Positions 4,950 through 5,747 of a DNA stretch of 5,747 nucleotides are shown piece by piece (the first letter of the stretch is position 1; every line of letters starts with the position of its first letter). The stretch lies in contig PAOF01000009.1 in assembly GCA_002707905.1 (NCBI GenBank), positions 31,880 through 37,626 of the forward strand, written 5' to 3'. Under the pieces are notes generated by a model. It saw only the letters and a program-made list of their open reading frames with translations. It searched no databases and was not told the DNA's origin. Position numbers and translations under genes: made by a program. This stretch comes from Fidelibacterota bacterium (GTDB taxonomy: Bacteria > Fidelibacterota > Marinisomatia > Marinisomatales > S15-B10).

Positions 4950-5747
4950 AAACGAAAAATTTAAAAATGCTATAAATAACATACCGCAGAAGGTGCCACC
5001 AATCTGGTTTATGCGTCAAGCAGGACGATATCATTCTCATTACCAAAATATGAGAAAAAAATATTCATTTATTGAATTGTGTAAAAATTCCGATCTAGCA
5101 TCTGATGTAGCAATTGGACCAATAAATGAATTTGATTATGATATCGCAATTTTATTTAGCGATATATTATTTCCACTTGATTCACTTGGACTTGGTTTAA
5201 ATTATAATCCTGGACCAACATTTTCAAATTTATTATCCAAAAACACAAGTGGTCTTAACAAACCACTAGATGAAATTGAAAATGATTTAAAATTTCAAAC
5301 CGACGCATTAATTAATACAAGAAAGAAACTTCCCAAAAATAAAAGTTTAGTAGGATTTGTTGGTGGACCTTGGACTCTTCTATCTTATGGTATGGGTATT
5401 ACAAAAAAATCTCAGATAAGAAATTTACATCAAGAAAAAACAATTGAATACATTCTTTATGAAAAACTTTTTCCGATTATTAAAAGTTCCATATCCAATC
5501 AATTAAAGAATAAAGCTGAAATTGTATACATATTTGATACTTCAGCAAAACAATTAGAAAAAAATTATTTTATTGAAAAATACATTAAATTTATGAAAGA
5601 TAATATTTTTAATATATTTAAAGACAAAACAGCATACTTCTGTAAAAATAATCCAATCCTAAATGAAAATAACATTAATCAAAAATATAATTTAGCTGGA
5701 ATTGTTTATGGACAAGAAGATGGTTTCATTGAATCCGTAAAAAGAAC
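4942..5747 (+). CDS. hemE: Uroporphyrinogen decarboxylase, N-terminal part (runs off window)
   Basis: HemE removes the four acetate carboxyls of uroporphyrinogen III to give coproporphyrinogen III. The visible 268 residues (the family is about 340-360) reach the window edge without a stop. Seen: PPIWFMRQAGRYHSHY (19-34), with the substrate-binding Arg25 and Arg29; AILFSDILFPLDSLGLGL (69-86), with Asp74 matching the key Asp of the human enzyme (Asp86); GFVGGPWTLLSYG (138-150), with Tyr149; and IFDTSAKQL (198-206) at the usual IFDS/FES-type motif. The EGG-S-S-type loop after the Tyr is replaced by GMGITKKS, and the stretch after residue 205 is divergent. The C-terminal His region lies outside the window. 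The ATG at 4942 overlaps the hemC stop by 8 bases, implying translational coupling. This start gives the normal short lead before PPIWFMRQAGRY. Confidence 0.96.
   Translation, partial: MIKNEKFKNAINNIPQKVPPIWFMRQAGRYHSHYQNMRKKYSFIELCKNSDLASDVAIGPINEFDYDIAILFSDILFPLDSLGLGLNYNPGPTFSNLLSKNTSGLNKPLDEIENDLKFQTDALINTRKKLPKNKSLVGFVGGPWTLLSYGMGITKKSQIRNLHQEKTIEYILYEKLFPIIKSSISNQLKNKAEIVYIFDTSAKQLEKNYFIEKYIKFMKDNIFNIFKDKTAYFCKNNPILNENNINQKYNLAGIVYGQEDGFIESVKR

Noticed and set aside
4900..4950. The long HemC frame as a frameshift or lost stop joining two genes
   Set aside because: The frame is continuous without a change of codon use, ends with a clean 8-base overlap to hemE, and the extension has its own strand-helix motifs.

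Overview
This window is very AT-rich DNA, by eye roughly a quarter G+C. It uses the standard code, with TGA and TAA both serving as stops, and favours AGA for arginine. It is densely packed and dominated by a haem (tetrapyrrole) biosynthesis cluster. The content suggests a small-genome, probably free-living marine or host-associated bacterium. The first haem enzyme is 5-aminolevulinate synthase (the C4/Shemin route), which points to alphaproteobacterial ancestry at least for that gene. The unusual HemC subtype with a long C-terminal extension is not the typical alphaproteobacterial form, so I leave the phylum open. Recognisable Shine-Dalgarno sequences are weak or absent before every start.

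Left part (1-1036, plus strand): the C-terminal 170 residues of an alkaline-phosphatase-superfamily phosphodiesterase, then a four-helix TMEM220-family membrane protein, then a 46-residue single-helix membrane protein. The spacings are 8 and 2 bases, so these look like the end of one operon. The operon meets hemB tail to tail with a single base between the stop codons.

Middle (1038-3303, minus strand): hemA (5-aminolevulinate synthase) followed 19 bases downstream by hemB (porphobilinogen synthase of the Asp/Mg type). These catalyse the first two steps, succinyl-CoA + glycine to 5-aminolevulinate to porphobilinogen.

A 143-base divergent intergenic region (3304-3446) carries a 12-bp perfect inverted repeat, a 12-bp perfect tandem repeat, a short GC-containing dyad and a plausible -10 box for hemC. 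It is the natural place for shared control of both arms.

Right part (3447-5747, plus strand): hemC, 500 residues long. Its first ~325 residues are hydroxymethylbilane synthase, and the last ~160 are an extension that may be a reduced uroporphyrinogen-III synthase (HemD) domain. hemE (uroporphyrinogen decarboxylase) overlaps it by 8 bases and runs off the window edge. If the extension supplies HemD activity, the divergent pair hemAB / hemC(D)E encodes the whole route from succinyl-CoA and glycine to coproporphyrinogen III. I see no mobile element, CRISPR array, tRNA or rRNA. The most unusual item is the HemC extension; the rest is mostly recognisable biosynthesis with some residue-level departures.
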